NCBI GenBank assembly: GCA_964460185.1
Contig: CAYWTM010000004.1
Location: forward strand, 1 to 64,000
Length of the DNA stretch: 64,000 nt
Direction: 5' to 3'
From: JAVJPJ01 sp040217295
Lineage (GTDB): Bacteria; Pseudomonadota; Alphaproteobacteria; Rhodobacterales; Rhodobacteraceae
Part shown: one piece after another, positions 34,013 through 42,952 of the stretch
How positions within the stretch are numbered: position 1 is the stretch's first letter
Layout of the letters: each line of letters begins with the position of its first letter
Notes under the pieces: generated by a model
What the model saw: only the letters and a program-made list of their open reading frames with translations
What the model was told of the DNA's origin: nothing
Databases searched by the model: none
Made by a program: the position numbers and the translations under genes

Positions 34013-35290
34013 CTAGTCGTCGCCTGCAACGATGCCATTCTTGCGCAGTTCGGCGATCTGCTCCGGGGGCAGGTCCAACCGTTCGGACAGAACCCAATCC
34101 GTATCCGCGCCGAATTCCGGTGGCGCGCGGTCATAGACATTTGGCGTTTCGGAAAACCGGATCGGGTTGGCGATCACGTCGATCTCGCCCACCCTGGGGT
34201 GCTGCATCCGGCGGCGCAGCTCGCGGTGGCGAAACGTCTCGTCTTCGATCACTTCGTCAAAGCCGAGGATCGGCCCCGCCGCGATGCCCATCGCCTCCAG
34301 CTTTTGCTGCAACTGGCCGGCCTGCCAGTCGCGGATCCGCGCGGCCAGAAGCGGCACCAGGTCGTCCTTGTGGCGCACCCGGTCAAGATTGGCGGCATAG
34401 CGCGGGTCGGCGGCCAGTTCGGGGCATCCCAAAAGATCGCACAACCGCACGAACTGCATATCGTTGCCGACGGCGATCATGATCGGCTTGTCCGCCGCCT
34501 CGAAGACCTGCCAGGGGCAGGTGATCTGGGACGCGGTGCCATTGCGGATCGGCACCTTTCCGTTCGACATGTAATTCATCGCCACGTGCGAGGCCGCGTG
34601 AACCTGCGCATCATATAGCGAGATATCCAGGTGCTGCCCCGGTCCGCCCGCCACATCGCGGTGGTTGAGGGCCGCGAGAATCGCGATCACCGCATAGGAT
34701 CCCGCATTGATGTCCGAGATCGAATACCCGACCAGGTTCGGCCCCGCCCCCGGTTGCCCATCGGCCACGCCGGTGATGCTCATGACACCGGTCATGGCCT
34801 GAAATACCGGATCATAGCCCGGCAGATGCGACCGTGGCCCGGTCTGGCCAAAGCCCGTGATGGAACAATAGACAAGGCGCGGATTGACCTTGGCAAGGCT
34901 CGCATAGTCGAGGTTGAACCGTGCGAGGTTCCCGACCTTGAAATTCTCGATCAGCACATCGGCCCTGGCCGCAAGATCGGTGACGATCTTCTGCCCCTCG
35001 GGCCTGGACAGATCCACCGCCAGCGACCGCTTGCCCCGGTTCATCGACAGAAACGATGACGTCAGCCCGGTCTCGACCCCGTCGGCATCCAGATGCGGCA
35101 CCCCCATCCGGCGCACGTCATCACCGCCCCGCACATGTTCGACCTTGATCACCTCGGCGCCGAAATCGGCCAGCATCTGACCGGCCCACGGCCCGGCAAA
35201 GACACGGCTCAGGTCGAGCACATTCAGATGCGACAACGCTCCGGCCAATTGGATCCCCTTTCCGGCACCAGATCGGTGCCGTTTCATCAT
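34013..35290 (-). CDS. CaiB/BaiF (class III) CoA-transferase, second copy
   Basis: Up to 425 residues. Family hallmark LNVLDLSRVFAGPWAGQMLADFGAEVIKVE; catalytic Asp in YSISDINAGSYA. Clearly paralogous to the 31549 gene. Transcribed alone on the minus strand from the region with the GntR-type site at 35352. The outer ATG at 35290 lacks a ribosome site. A TTG at 35248 has AAAGGGG six bases upstream and would give the usual short N-terminus, so the true protein may be about 411 residues. Confidence 0.9.
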   Translation of the reverse strand: MMKRHRSGAGKGIQLAGALSHLNVLDLSRVFAGPWAGQMLADFGAEVIKVEHVRGGDDVRRMGVPHLDADGVETGLTSSFLSMNRGKRSLAVDLSRPEGQKIVTDLAARADVLIENFKVGNLARFNLDYASLAKVNPRLVYCSITGFGQTGPRSHLPGYDPVFQAMTGVMSITGVADGQPGAGPNLVGYSISDINAGSYAVIAILAALNHRDVAGGPGQHLDISLYDAQVHAASHVAMNYMSNGKVPIRNGTASQITCPWQVFEAADKPIMIAVGNDMQFVRLCDLLGCPELAADPRYAANLDRVRHKDDLVPLLAARIRDWQAGQLQQKLEAMGIAAGPILGFDEVIEDETFRHRELRRRMQHPRVGEIDVIANPIRFSETPNVYDRAPPEFGADTDWVLSERLDLPPEQIAELRKNGIVAGDD

Positions 35291-35351
35291 ATGATCTAGC
35301 TGAACAATTCATAGCAGGTGGTCATTGCGCGATCCATTGAAAATACAATAA

Positions 35352-35366
35352 GCTAGCATAACTAGC
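35352..35366 (-). promoter_or_regulatory. candidate GntR operator upstream of gntR and the second CoA-transferase
   Basis: The minus strand reads GCTAGTTATGCTAGC, a GCTAG/CTAGC inverted repeat sharing GCTAGTTAT with the other sites. It sits in the 126-base divergent region, 51 bases before the regulator's start codon, so it would give autoregulation plus control of the CoA-transferase. It is one base longer than the other sites. Confidence 0.55.
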
Positions 35367-35416
35367 CCATATCGCCGCGGCGACCTGTGACGCGGACCAT
35401 GAGACTGGAGCCACCA

Positions 35417-36172
35417 ATGCCGGATACCGGAAGGACCTCGCAAACCGCCAATGCCCTGCGCAAAAGCGCCGTGGCCCGTTACCTGCAGCTTGCGGGCCTG
35501 TTCCGGCGTCGGATCGAGACGGGCGAATGGGCGGTGGACGCGCGCATCCCCACCGTCGAGGAACTGGCAAAGGAATGTGGCGTCGCCAACATGACGATCC
35601 GGCAAGCGCTGAGCCTTCTGGAGCAGGAGGGCCTGATCGAACGGTTCCGTGCCAAGGGCACATTCGTGCGCAAGCGCAACCGCCGCGATTTGTGGTGCGA
35701 AGTGCAGACCGATTGGAATGGCCTGCTGATGTCGCGCGACAATGCCAAAATCGAGGTTCTGGGCGTCGAAAGATCCGTTCAGCCGTCGGATTTCCCGGCC
35801 GGGGTCGCCAAACTTGCCGACAGTTACCTGCACCTGCGCAGACGTCATGGCCGCGATGGAGAGGCGTTCTTGCTGGCCGACGTCTTCATCGACGAACGGA
35901 TCTGCGAGAAAATCGATGAGGCGGATTTCGAGCGCAAGACATCCATGCGGCTGATCGCGGATGTGCCCGGCCTCAAGATCGTCGATGCGCGCCAGATGCT
36001 GACAATCGGATCCGCCGACCCCGAGATCAGCGAACTGCTTGGCGTGCCTCTGGGCGATCCGATTGCCTATGTCCAGCGTATCGCTGTGGCCCAGGACGGC
36101 ACTATGGCGCTGATCGCCAACGGGATTTACCGGGGCGACATGGTCCGCGTGGATATCAAGCTGCTGACCTGA
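35417..36172 (+). CDS. GntR family regulator, HutC/UTRA subfamily
   Basis: 251 residues. N-terminal winged helix (YLQLAGLFRRRIETGEWAV, then MTIRQALSLLEQEGLIERFRAKGTFV) and a C-terminal UTRA ligand domain (DSYLHLRRRH, LGDPIAYVQRIAVAQDG). Probably a repressor released by a catabolic intermediate of the surrounding pathway. Start at 35417 has GGAG upstream; an ATG 30 bases earlier lies in the leader. Its location amid six similar AT-centred sites from 22.7 to 42.9 kb makes it the likely master regulator of the island. Confidence 0.92.
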   Translation: MPDTGRTSQTANALRKSAVARYLQLAGLFRRRIETGEWAVDARIPTVEELAKECGVANMTIRQALSLLEQEGLIERFRAKGTFVRKRNRRDLWCEVQTDWNGLLMSRDNAKIEVLGVERSVQPSDFPAGVAKLADSYLHLRRRHGRDGEAFLLADVFIDERICEKIDEADFERKTSMRLIADVPGLKIVDARQMLTIGSADPEISELLGVPLGDPIAYVQRIAVAQDGTMALIANGIYRGDMVRVDIKLLT

Positions 36173-36184
36173 AAGCCGCGCCTC

Positions 36185-37702
36185 TCAGGCCTCGCCCGGC
36201 GGAACCCTTGCAGCGCGGCGCGCCCGGATCAGCTGCCGGACGCCACCCAGCATCGCCCAGATGAGCATCAGCGCCGACAGCGCGAGGATCGACCCGGTCA
36301 ACGGATCGCCGATCAGCCGCATGGGATCACCACGCGCCAGCAACATGGCGCGGCGCAGGTTTTCCTCCAGCATCGGGCCAAGCACGAAGCCCAGTATCAG
36401 CGGGGCCGCTGAATACCCCACCCGCTGCAGCAGGTAGCCCAGCGCGCCGAAAATCACCACGAGCCATACATCGAAGACGCTGTTGCGCATGCTGAACACC
36501 CCGATGCAGATCAGCGCGATCACGACAGGATAGATGTACTTGTACGGGAATTGCAGGACCCGCACCCACAGCCCGATCAGCGGGATGTTCAGGATCAGCA
36601 GGAAAAAGTTCCCGATCCAGAAGCTGGCGATCAGGCCCCAGAAGATGGTCGGATGATCCGAAACCAGAAGCGGGCCGGGCGTGATCCCGTGGATCATCAG
36701 TGCGCCCAGCATGATCGACATCGTCGCACTGCCCGGAATGCCGATGGTCAGGGTGGGAATGAACGCCGTCTGCGCAGCGGCGTTGTTGGCGGATTCAGGG
36801 GCTGCGACGCCCTGGATCGCGCCCTTGCCAAAGATCGACTTGTCCTTTGCGACGCGAACCTCGGTGGCATAGGCCAGGAACGCGGCAATCACCGTACCCG
36901 CGCCCGGCAAGGCCCCCAGAAAGCCGCCGATCGAACTGCCGCGCGCCATGGGCCCCAGTGCTTTTCGCATGTCGTCCCGCGTGGGGATCATGCCCCGCAT
37001 CGTGACCTTTTCCGTGATCTTCCGTTTCCCCGCATCCCGGATGGAACTGATGACCTCGGCAATCCCGAAAAGCCCCATTGCGATGGCCACAAGGCTGACC
37101 CCGTCACGCAGCTCCAGGTAGCCGAACGTGTAGCGGAATTCGCCCGAGGTCACATCCGTGCCCACCGTGCCAAGCAGCAGCCCCAGGACAACCATGATCA
37201 TGCTTTTCACAACTGACCCGCCCCCCACGGTGACGGCAGCAACAAGCCCCAGGAGCATAAGCGCGAAATAATCCCCCGGCCCAAAGCCCAGACCGACCTG
37301 CGCGATGGCGGGACCAAATCCCATCAGCGCGATCACCCCGAAGGATCCGCCCACAAAGGACGCGATCGCCGTGATGAAGAGCGCCACGCCCGCCCGGCCC
37401 TGCTTTGCCATCGGATTGCCATCAAGGCATGTGACCGCCGCCGAGGGCGTGCCGGGGAGGTTCAGCAGGATCGACGCGATCGAGCCCCCGTATTCCCCGC
37501 CATAATAGATCCCCGCAAGCATGATAAGCGCGGTGGTCGGCTCAAGATAAAAGGACAGCGGCAGCAACATCGAAATCGCGGCCAATGATCCAAGCCCCGG
37601 CAAAACGCCGATGAACGTCCCCAGAAAGACACCCGCGAAACAATAGGCGAGATTTTCCAGCGTCAGCGCCGTGGCGAACCCAAGGATGATATTCTCAAGC
37701 AT
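36185..37702 (-). CDS. tripartite tricarboxylate transporter large permease (TctA family)
   Basis: 505-residue integral membrane protein with about a dozen helices. TctA hallmarks are GVLPGLGSLAAISMLLPLSF, YYGGEYGGSIASILLNLPGTP, and the repeat-half GALPGAGTVIAAF with PESANNAAAQTAFIPTL. Secondary active uptake of a carboxylate with the TctB and TctC partners. Convergent with gntR, 12 bases apart. In this setting the cargo is probably an aromatic or dicarboxylic acid. Confidence 0.95.
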   Translation of the reverse strand: MLENIILGFATALTLENLAYCFAGVFLGTFIGVLPGLGSLAAISMLLPLSFYLEPTTALIMLAGIYYGGEYGGSIASILLNLPGTPSAAVTCLDGNPMAKQGRAGVALFITAIASFVGGSFGVIALMGFGPAIAQVGLGFGPGDYFALMLLGLVAAVTVGGGSVVKSMIMVVLGLLLGTVGTDVTSGEFRYTFGYLELRDGVSLVAIAMGLFGIAEVISSIRDAGKRKITEKVTMRGMIPTRDDMRKALGPMARGSSIGGFLGALPGAGTVIAAFLAYATEVRVAKDKSIFGKGAIQGVAAPESANNAAAQTAFIPTLTIGIPGSATMSIMLGALMIHGITPGPLLVSDHPTIFWGLIASFWIGNFFLLILNIPLIGLWVRVLQFPYKYIYPVVIALICIGVFSMRNSVFDVWLVVIFGALGYLLQRVGYSAAPLILGFVLGPMLEENLRRAMLLARGDPMRLIGDPLTGSILALSALMLIWAMLGGVRQLIRARRAARVPPGEA

Positions 37703-37707
37703 CGCGA

Positions 37708-38148
37708 CTATGGCCCGAACTGGAACAGCGGCATCGTCATCCCCAGAAACCGCGAAAACAGGAGATACGCGCCAGCAGAGGTCACGATTGCCAGGATCAC
37801 GGCCGGCAGCAGGCCGAACCGGCGCTCGGACAGTGTTGCAACACCGATGACGACAAAAAAGGCGGGGATCATGCCGAACAGGTGCATGGTCACGGCGAAC
37901 CCGACGACGGCGGCGAGGATAGCGAAAAAGGGTCGCCAGTCGATGGACATCGCCTCGGGTTTCATCGCGGCGGACACCATCTCGCTGATCGCCAGAAGGG
38001 TCAGAATGGCGGACAGTACCACCGGGAAATACCCCGGCCCCATCCGGCGCGCGCTGCCGAATTCATAGCCCAATGCGATGGCAAACGCGCCTGCACCGAT
38101 CACCGCAAGGATCGCTGCGACCACAAGGCGGAGAGAGACGATATTCAT
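37708..38148 (-). CDS. tripartite tricarboxylate transporter small subunit (TctB family)
   Basis: 146 residues with four hydrophobic helices (LVVAAILAVIGAGAFAIALG is the first), the motif GSARRMGPGYFPVVLS typical of TctB, and a C-terminal helix VILAIVTSAGAYLLFSRFLG. Partner of the TctA gene five bases downstream. Upstream is a strong hairpin separating it from the binding-protein gene. Confidence 0.92.
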   Translation of the reverse strand: MNIVSLRLVVAAILAVIGAGAFAIALGYEFGSARRMGPGYFPVVLSAILTLLAISEMVSAAMKPEAMSIDWRPFFAILAAVVGFAVTMHLFGMIPAFFVVIGVATLSERRFGLLPAVILAIVTSAGAYLLFSRFLGMTMPLFQFGP

Positions 38149-38171
38149 GCAGATCCCTCCTCAAGACCGGA

Positions 38172-38201
38172 CACAGGGGGCAACCTCGGCCGCCCCCTGT
38201 G
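38172..38201 (-). terminator. 10-bp hairpin between TctC and TctB genes
   Basis: CACAGGGGGC (38172-38181) pairs perfectly with GCCCCCTGTG (38192-38201) around a 10-base loop, seven bases after the TctC stop. No T run on the transcribed strand. Likely a stabiliser or partial terminator favouring the binding-protein message. Confidence 0.55.
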
Positions 38202-38208
38202 ACAAGGA

Positions 38209-39201
38209 TTACTCCGCGATGCCCAACTGGTCGATCACGCCCGCCCATAGTGTGCGGTTGTCCTCGAGAAACCGGGTTGCCTCTGCGGGCGCGGTCAACG
38301 TCGGCGACAGACCTGCCTGCGCGAAAGACTCCAGAACGGTGGCATCCTGCATCGCGGCGTTCAGCGCCTCGGACAGCGTCGCCTGCACATCGTCGGGTGT
38401 GCCTTGTGGCGCGACCAACAGATTCCACAGCGTTGCCGAATACCCGTCGAACCCGCCTTCGCTGACGGTCGGAACTTCGGGCATCAGGGGCGAACGATCA
38501 GGCGACGACACGGCATAAGCCACGATGCCGCCGGCGCGAACCTGTTCGGCGGCACCCGGCGTGGTCAGCATGGCGATATCGACATGGCCACCCAGCACAT
38601 CATTCATCAGCGGCGTGTTGCCCTGGTACGGGATATGCAGCATCGGGACGTCCGCGATGCTGAGCAGGTATTCCATGGCCAGATGTCCCGGCGTGCCGAC
38701 ACCCGACGTCCCGTAGGCCAGCGCATCGGGGTTTGCACCCGCGTATGCGATCAGTTCGGGCAGGGTCTGGGGCTCCAGCCCGTTGCGACCCGCGATCACG
38801 AGGCCAAGGGTGCCCATGACGCCAACCACATCAAGTTCATTGTCGAAATCATAACCGGTTTCACGACCCATCGCGGCGACCAGGATGGATGCACCCACCC
38901 CGCTGACACCCAATGTGTAACCATCGGGATCAGAGCTGGCGACATGGCCGATACCGACCGTTCCACCCGCACCGGGGCGATTTTCGACGACCACGGGCTG
39001 ACCCAATGTGCCGGTCATATGTTCGGCCAGGATCCGCGCCACCACGTCTGTCGATCCCCCCGGAGGAAAGCCGACGACAAGCGTGACAGGTCGTTCCGGA
39101 TAACTCTGCGCAGCCGCCGCTCCGGCCGCCAGGATGGCAAGCCCGCCCATGGCGCCGGCTGCAAATACGCGGCCGACGGTCTTCCAAACCAATGTGGACA
39201 T
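38209..39201 (-). CDS. tripartite tricarboxylate transporter substrate-binding protein (TctC/Bug family)
   Basis: 330 residues. Hydrophobic export signal FAAGAMGGLAILAAGAAAAQS, then YPERPVTLVVGFPPGGSTDVVAR, the N-terminal signature of Bug proteins, and RPGAGGTVG, YGTSGVGTPGHLAMEYL and HIPYQGNTPLMNDVLGG, the loops that form the carboxylate pocket. It captures the substrate in the periplasm for TctAB. First gene of the transporter operon. A GntR-type site lies 65 bases upstream. Confidence 0.94.
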   Translation of the reverse strand: MSTLVWKTVGRVFAAGAMGGLAILAAGAAAAQSYPERPVTLVVGFPPGGSTDVVARILAEHMTGTLGQPVVVENRPGAGGTVGIGHVASSDPDGYTLGVSGVGASILVAAMGRETGYDFDNELDVVGVMGTLGLVIAGRNGLEPQTLPELIAYAGANPDALAYGTSGVGTPGHLAMEYLLSIADVPMLHIPYQGNTPLMNDVLGGHVDIAMLTTPGAAEQVRAGGIVAYAVSSPDRSPLMPEVPTVSEGGFDGYSATLWNLLVAPQGTPDDVQATLSEALNAAMQDATVLESFAQAGLSPTLTAPAEATRFLEDNRTLWAGVIDQLGIAE

Positions 39202-39265
39202 TCGATCAATCCTCCCTTTGATGTATTTCCTGCCGCCGGCGACTCCCGCACAGGTCAGCTTAAAA

Positions 39266-39279
39266 GCTAGTTATTTAGC
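39266..39279 (+). promoter_or_regulatory. candidate GntR operator upstream of the TTT transporter
   Basis: GCTAGTTATTTAGC, a near-palindrome with matching GCTA/TAGC ends, 65 bases upstream of the TctC start. It differs from the 29940 site at one of the 13 shared positions. It ties transporter expression to the same regulator as the catabolic operons. Confidence 0.55.
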
Positions 39280-39362
39280 GTTTTCACATTTTGAGCCTCC
39301 GGGCAAGAAGATTGTCCATGGGCTCATTTGCAGGCCGCGCCCAGATGTGCAGGGGCCGCCGC

Positions 39363-39986
39363 CTAGGCGTCGCGGGCCTCGCGCATCTCGGCCAACAGGG
39401 CGCTGCGCCGATCACGGGCGTGTCGCGCAGTCTGATCGTAGATGCTGTTGCCATGGGCATCGATGCCGACGGTCAAAGGGCCCAACCGTTCAACCTCGAT
39501 CCTGGCGATGCGGTAATGGGAAATCATCTCGGGCCAGCCGATGCCCGTGACCTTGCGGATCGCCGCCGTCAGGATCTCGGCACCGCCCCCCAGAAACGAC
39601 AGGTAAACGCACCCCGCTTTTGCCATGGCCTGCGCCGAAGGCGCGCCGAGACCGCCCTTGCCGCCGGTCGCACGCAACCCCAGCCCCGGTATCAAACGTG
39701 GCATATGCCCGTTGAACCGCGTGCTGGTGGTCGGATTCATATACAAGATTTCCAATGACCCGTCCTCGGCTTCCTGGTTGAGGCTGCCAAGGTGAAAAAG
39801 CGCGCCGCCGTGCATGTCGAAGGGCAGCGGCTCGACCCCATCCAGACATCCAAGCAGGCGATCATGGGTCGGCAGACCGGCCGTCGCAAAGATCTCGCCG
39901 GACAGGTAGACGAAATCCCCGACCCTCAGCGCGCGCACGGCATCCTCGGTCAGCGGAAGGGTCAGATCGTGTTCGGTAACACTCAT
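39363..39986 (-). CDS. class I fumarase / L(+)-tartrate dehydratase, beta subunit
   Basis: 207 residues, the C-terminal swivelling domain of Fe-S hydro-lyases as a separate chain. VGDFVYLSGEIFATAGLPTHDRL, FDMHGGALFHLGS, and TGGKGGLG ... AGCVYLSFLGGGAE are family blocks. Start overlaps the alpha-subunit stop (ATGA). Together the two chains hydrate or dehydrate a hydroxy-dicarboxylate. Fumarate/malate, tartrate and mesaconate/citramalate are all possible. Confidence 0.9.
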   Translation of the reverse strand: MSVTEHDLTLPLTEDAVRALRVGDFVYLSGEIFATAGLPTHDRLLGCLDGVEPLPFDMHGGALFHLGSLNQEAEDGSLEILYMNPTTSTRFNGHMPRLIPGLGLRATGGKGGLGAPSAQAMAKAGCVYLSFLGGGAEILTAAIRKVTGIGWPEMISHYRIARIEVERLGPLTVGIDAHGNSIYDQTARHARDRRSALLAEMREARDA

Positions 39987-40852
39987 TCGCCCCACTCCAT
40001 CCGGCCGTCGCCCCAGATGCGGACCCGCGTGCGGCGGTTGATCCAGCAATTGAAACACACAGCGACCGGCGTGAACCCGTGGCCGCTGGAAAAATCGATA
40101 TGCACACCCAGAACGGTCGTATCCCCGCCGGTTCCCATGGGGCCGAAACCCAGCCCATTCACCGCGCGCGTCAGCCGGTCTTCCATCGCGGCCAGCGTTG
40201 GATCGGGATTGATTTCGCCGATCGGGCGCAGGGTCTGTTTCTTGGCCAATCCCGCGCAATGATCGAAGGTTCCACCGATGCCGACGCCCATCACGACCGG
40301 CGGGCAATGTTGGGCACCCGCCTTGATGGCGACGTCCAGAACATAGGTTTCGATTTCTTCGAGGCTGGGAAAGGTGAACAGTTCCAATGCCGCCCAACGC
40401 CCCGAGCCCAACGCCTTGGGGGAACAAGTCATCTCGACGTAATCCACACCACTTTCGAAATCGTAGGTGACGATCGGCATGTCCTTGCCGTGATAACCCC
40501 GTTCAAGTGTCAGGGGGTTCGTCACATGCTTCAACAGCGGCGGCTCGATCGTTTCGACGAGCTCTTCGTAGCCGGCGCGGATGGAGGCTTTGAAATCGCA
40601 GGCCAGTTCGGCCTTGCTGCCGATCTTGACGAAATAGACCGGCACACCGCTGTCGGAACACACGAAGCGATCCTTGCGTTCGGCCAGTTCCGCGCTTTTC
40701 AGCTGCAATTCCAACGTGCGGCGGGCGGTTTCATTGGTCTCGGTCTGCATCGCGGCCGCGAGGGCCGCCTTGGCGTCTTCTGGCACCTTGCGCAACGATC
40801 GGGAATACAGCTGCTTGGTGGCCTCGAAGATCATGTCGTCCGTGATTGCCAT
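39983..40852 (-). CDS. class I fumarase / L(+)-tartrate dehydratase, alpha subunit ([4Fe-4S])
   Basis: 289 residues. The three cysteines that hold the [4Fe-4S] cluster are visible in FVCSDSGVPVYF, EMTCSPKALGSGR and FDHCAGLAKKQ, together with GVGIGGTFDHC. The cluster activates the substrate hydroxyl. Start at 40852 has AAGGA upstream. Its place behind a GntR-controlled operon with acyl-CoA genes suggests it works on a product of the island, not as the housekeeping fumarase. Confidence 0.92.
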   Translation of the reverse strand: MAITDDMIFEATKQLYSRSLRKVPEDAKAALAAAMQTETNETARRTLELQLKSAELAERKDRFVCSDSGVPVYFVKIGSKAELACDFKASIRAGYEELVETIEPPLLKHVTNPLTLERGYHGKDMPIVTYDFESGVDYVEMTCSPKALGSGRWAALELFTFPSLEEIETYVLDVAIKAGAQHCPPVVMGVGIGGTFDHCAGLAKKQTLRPIGEINPDPTLAAMEDRLTRAVNGLGFGPMGTGGDTTVLGVHIDFSSGHGFTPVAVCFNCWINRRTRVRIWGDGRMEWGE

Positions 40853-40991
40853 CGCGGTCCTTGTGCCTCCGCCCCTATCGACAGCGTTCCAAGACGCCAT
40901 CGTCCATGACCAATAGCCGAGCGGTGGGTGGCCCCTCCGAACAGACCCAAGTCTAGCATCGGCACCACAAAAAGATCAATAACATGACTTT

Positions 40992-41912
40992 TTAGCGATA
41001 CTCGGTGAGCAGCCGCTTCAATTCAGCCAGCAGGTCGCTGCGGTTTTCGTGGGTGAACACGGCCGCATGCGGTTGCAGAATGCAGTTGGGAACCTCGAGA
41101 AAACGCCGGTCGGGGTTGGGCTCGTTCTCGAACACGTCCAGTGCCGCGCCGGCGATCACACCGCGTTCAAGCGCGTCCAGCAAATCCTCCTCGACGACAA
41201 CGGACCCGCGCGACACATTCACCACGAACCCTTGCGCGCCCAGCTCGCGAAGCACCGCTTCATTGATGATCCCGCGCGTCGCATCCCCGCCCACGCAGCA
41301 CAGGATCAGCACGTCAACCGATCGCGCCAGCGCCATCAAGTCAGGTTCGAACCGCCACACCACATCCTTGGCGCTGCGGCCGGTATAGGCCACGTCACAG
41401 CCAAGCGCCGATAGTTTTTCCGCCACCCGGCTGCCGATGCGCCCAAGCCCGACGATGCCGACCTTGCGCCCCGACACCCGCCACCCCATCGGAGCACGTC
41501 CGCGCGACCAGTCCCCCTGGCGCACAAAGCCATCATTGCTGACCACGCGACGCAAAAGGGCAAAGGTCAGTGCGACGGCCGCCTCGGCGGTGTCCTCGGT
41601 CATGACGGAACCGGTCGCTTCCACGATGACATCACGCGCCGCCAGTCCGGGCACATCATAAGCGTCCATTCCGGCGCCGAGACTGACAATCGTGGTCAGT
41701 CCGGGCAGGTGCGCCACATCTGCAACCTTTGCCCCGGCCATGGCGTTGCTGATACCGTGCGTGATGGCCGCACGCGCGCCGGGGCCCAGCGCCGCAACCC
41801 CCGCAGCATCCAGCAAATCGTAGTCGTCTGCCAGACCTGCGCGCATATCGGGCGCGACCGGCCCCAGAACGGCGATTTTCCGGCGGTGGCCAGGCGTGTC
41901 ATCAGCGGGCAT
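40992..41912 (-). CDS. D-2-hydroxyacid dehydrogenase family protein
   Basis: 306 residues. NAD(P)-binding GIVGLGRIGSRVAEKL and the catalytic Arg-Glu-His set in NVSRGSVVVEE, DVFENEPN and LQPHAAVFT. GAGMDAYD precedes the cofactor domain as in glyoxylate/hydroxypyruvate reductases. It reduces a 2-ketoacid to the D-2-hydroxyacid or the reverse. Same strand as the fumarase-type pair, 139 bases upstream of it, so probably co-transcribed. Confidence 0.9.
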   Translation of the reverse strand: MPADDTPGHRRKIAVLGPVAPDMRAGLADDYDLLDAAGVAALGPGARAAITHGISNAMAGAKVADVAHLPGLTTIVSLGAGMDAYDVPGLAARDVIVEATGSVMTEDTAEAAVALTFALLRRVVSNDGFVRQGDWSRGRAPMGWRVSGRKVGIVGLGRIGSRVAEKLSALGCDVAYTGRSAKDVVWRFEPDLMALARSVDVLILCCVGGDATRGIINEAVLRELGAQGFVVNVSRGSVVVEEDLLDALERGVIAGAALDVFENEPNPDRRFLEVPNCILQPHAAVFTHENRSDLLAELKRLLTEYR

Positions 41913-42043
41913 GGGGCACCTTCATTCGGTCAGGCGCAACAGCGCGCCTGGCCGGGTCTTATCGAAAAGCGCACAGCTCTGAAAGCGGACTGCCCCGCAT
42001 GTCGATACGACATGGGTTCGCCGGGCGCGCATAGGGCACTTCG

Positions 42044-42808
42044 CTATGGCTTGAACACCGGCGCGCGCTTTTCGCGGAATGCCGCCATGGCCTCGGCGCT
42101 GTCGTCAGACGTGGACAGCGCCTTGGTCTGCCCCTGTTCGAAACGGTACCCCTCATAGATCGACAGGTTCTCGGTCATCTGGAACGACGCCTTGGCCGCG
42201 CGCACCGCCGACGGGCTGGCCCGGGCAATGTCCCGCGCGATACCCATCGCCGTTTCCATCAGGTCTTCGGGCGCGGTACAGGCCGATACGACCCCCATCC
42301 GCAGCAGGTCGGGGCCATAGATGCGCCGGGCCGTGAACAGCATCAGGCGTGCATCGGATTCGCCCAGATGACGCCGCACATGGGCGACACCACCGGCCAG
42401 ACCCACATTGACCTCGGTCATCTGCAGGTACCCTTTTTCCGAAAACACAAGGATGTCACAGCACAGCGCCGTCACGCAGCCCGCGCCGATGGCCGGCCCG
42501 TTGACCGCAGCGATGATCGGCTTGGGACATTCGATGAGGCAATCGAAACTGGCCCGGACCCGGCGGTTATGCGCGGTATAGTTTCCCGGGTCCTGCGTCG
42601 GCCGTTCGGACAAATCGGCACCGGCGGAAAACGCCTTGCCTTCGCCGGTCAGGACGATGGCGCGCACGTCGGTCCTGTCGCCAAGGCTGTCGATGACACC
42701 CTGCATTTCGTCGCGCAGCTTGTTGTTCTGCGCATTGACCGGGGGGCGGGTGATCGTGACACGCGCGATGTAGTCGCTGATCTCGACCTTGAGTGTTTCA
42801 AGCTCCAT
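42044..42808 (-). CDS. enoyl-CoA hydratase/isomerase family protein, one catalytic Glu missing
   Basis: 254 residues, crotonase fold. Oxyanion segments AFSAGADL and AIGAGCVTALCCDI. At the first acid/base position (Glu in GGGxEL) it has Val (GAGCVTAL), while the second Glu is kept in MTEVNVGLAGG. It may therefore catalyse isomerisation, decarboxylation or hydrolysis instead of simple hydration. Start at 42808 follows GGAAAGA. First gene of a probable operon with the hydroxyacid dehydrogenase and the fumarase-type pair; a GntR-type site lies 72 bases upstream. Confidence 0.88.
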   Translation of the reverse strand: MELETLKVEISDYIARVTITRPPVNAQNNKLRDEMQGVIDSLGDRTDVRAIVLTGEGKAFSAGADLSERPTQDPGNYTAHNRRVRASFDCLIECPKPIIAAVNGPAIGAGCVTALCCDILVFSEKGYLQMTEVNVGLAGGVAHVRRHLGESDARLMLFTARRIYGPDLLRMGVVSACTAPEDLMETAMGIARDIARASPSAVRAAKASFQMTENLSIYEGYRFEQGQTKALSTSDDSAEAMAAFREKRAPVFKP

Positions 42809-42879
42809 CAATCGTCTTTCCGGGCAGAATGCATGTTGCAAGGTTCCTTGCACAAAGGCCCATACCGCACAAGTTAAAA

Positions 42880-42892
42880 CCTAATTATATAG
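42880..42892 (+). promoter_or_regulatory. candidate GntR operator upstream of the enoyl-CoA hydratase
   Basis: CCTAATTATATAG, agreeing with GCTAGTTATATAG at 11 of 13 positions, in an AT-rich patch 72 bases upstream of the hydratase start. It marks the right-hand limit of the putative GntR regulon. Confidence 0.45.
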
Positions 42893-42952
42893 TTTTTCGA
42901 AGGCCTGGCGTGGTGACGGACTCACCATTGCGGATCGTTTCGACATGGCGGG

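Noticed and set aside
40969..40991. AAAAAG ... CTTTTT inverted repeat after the hydroxyacid dehydrogenase
   Set aside because: An A/T-only stem would be unstable; it may contribute to termination but cannot be supported as an intrinsic terminator.
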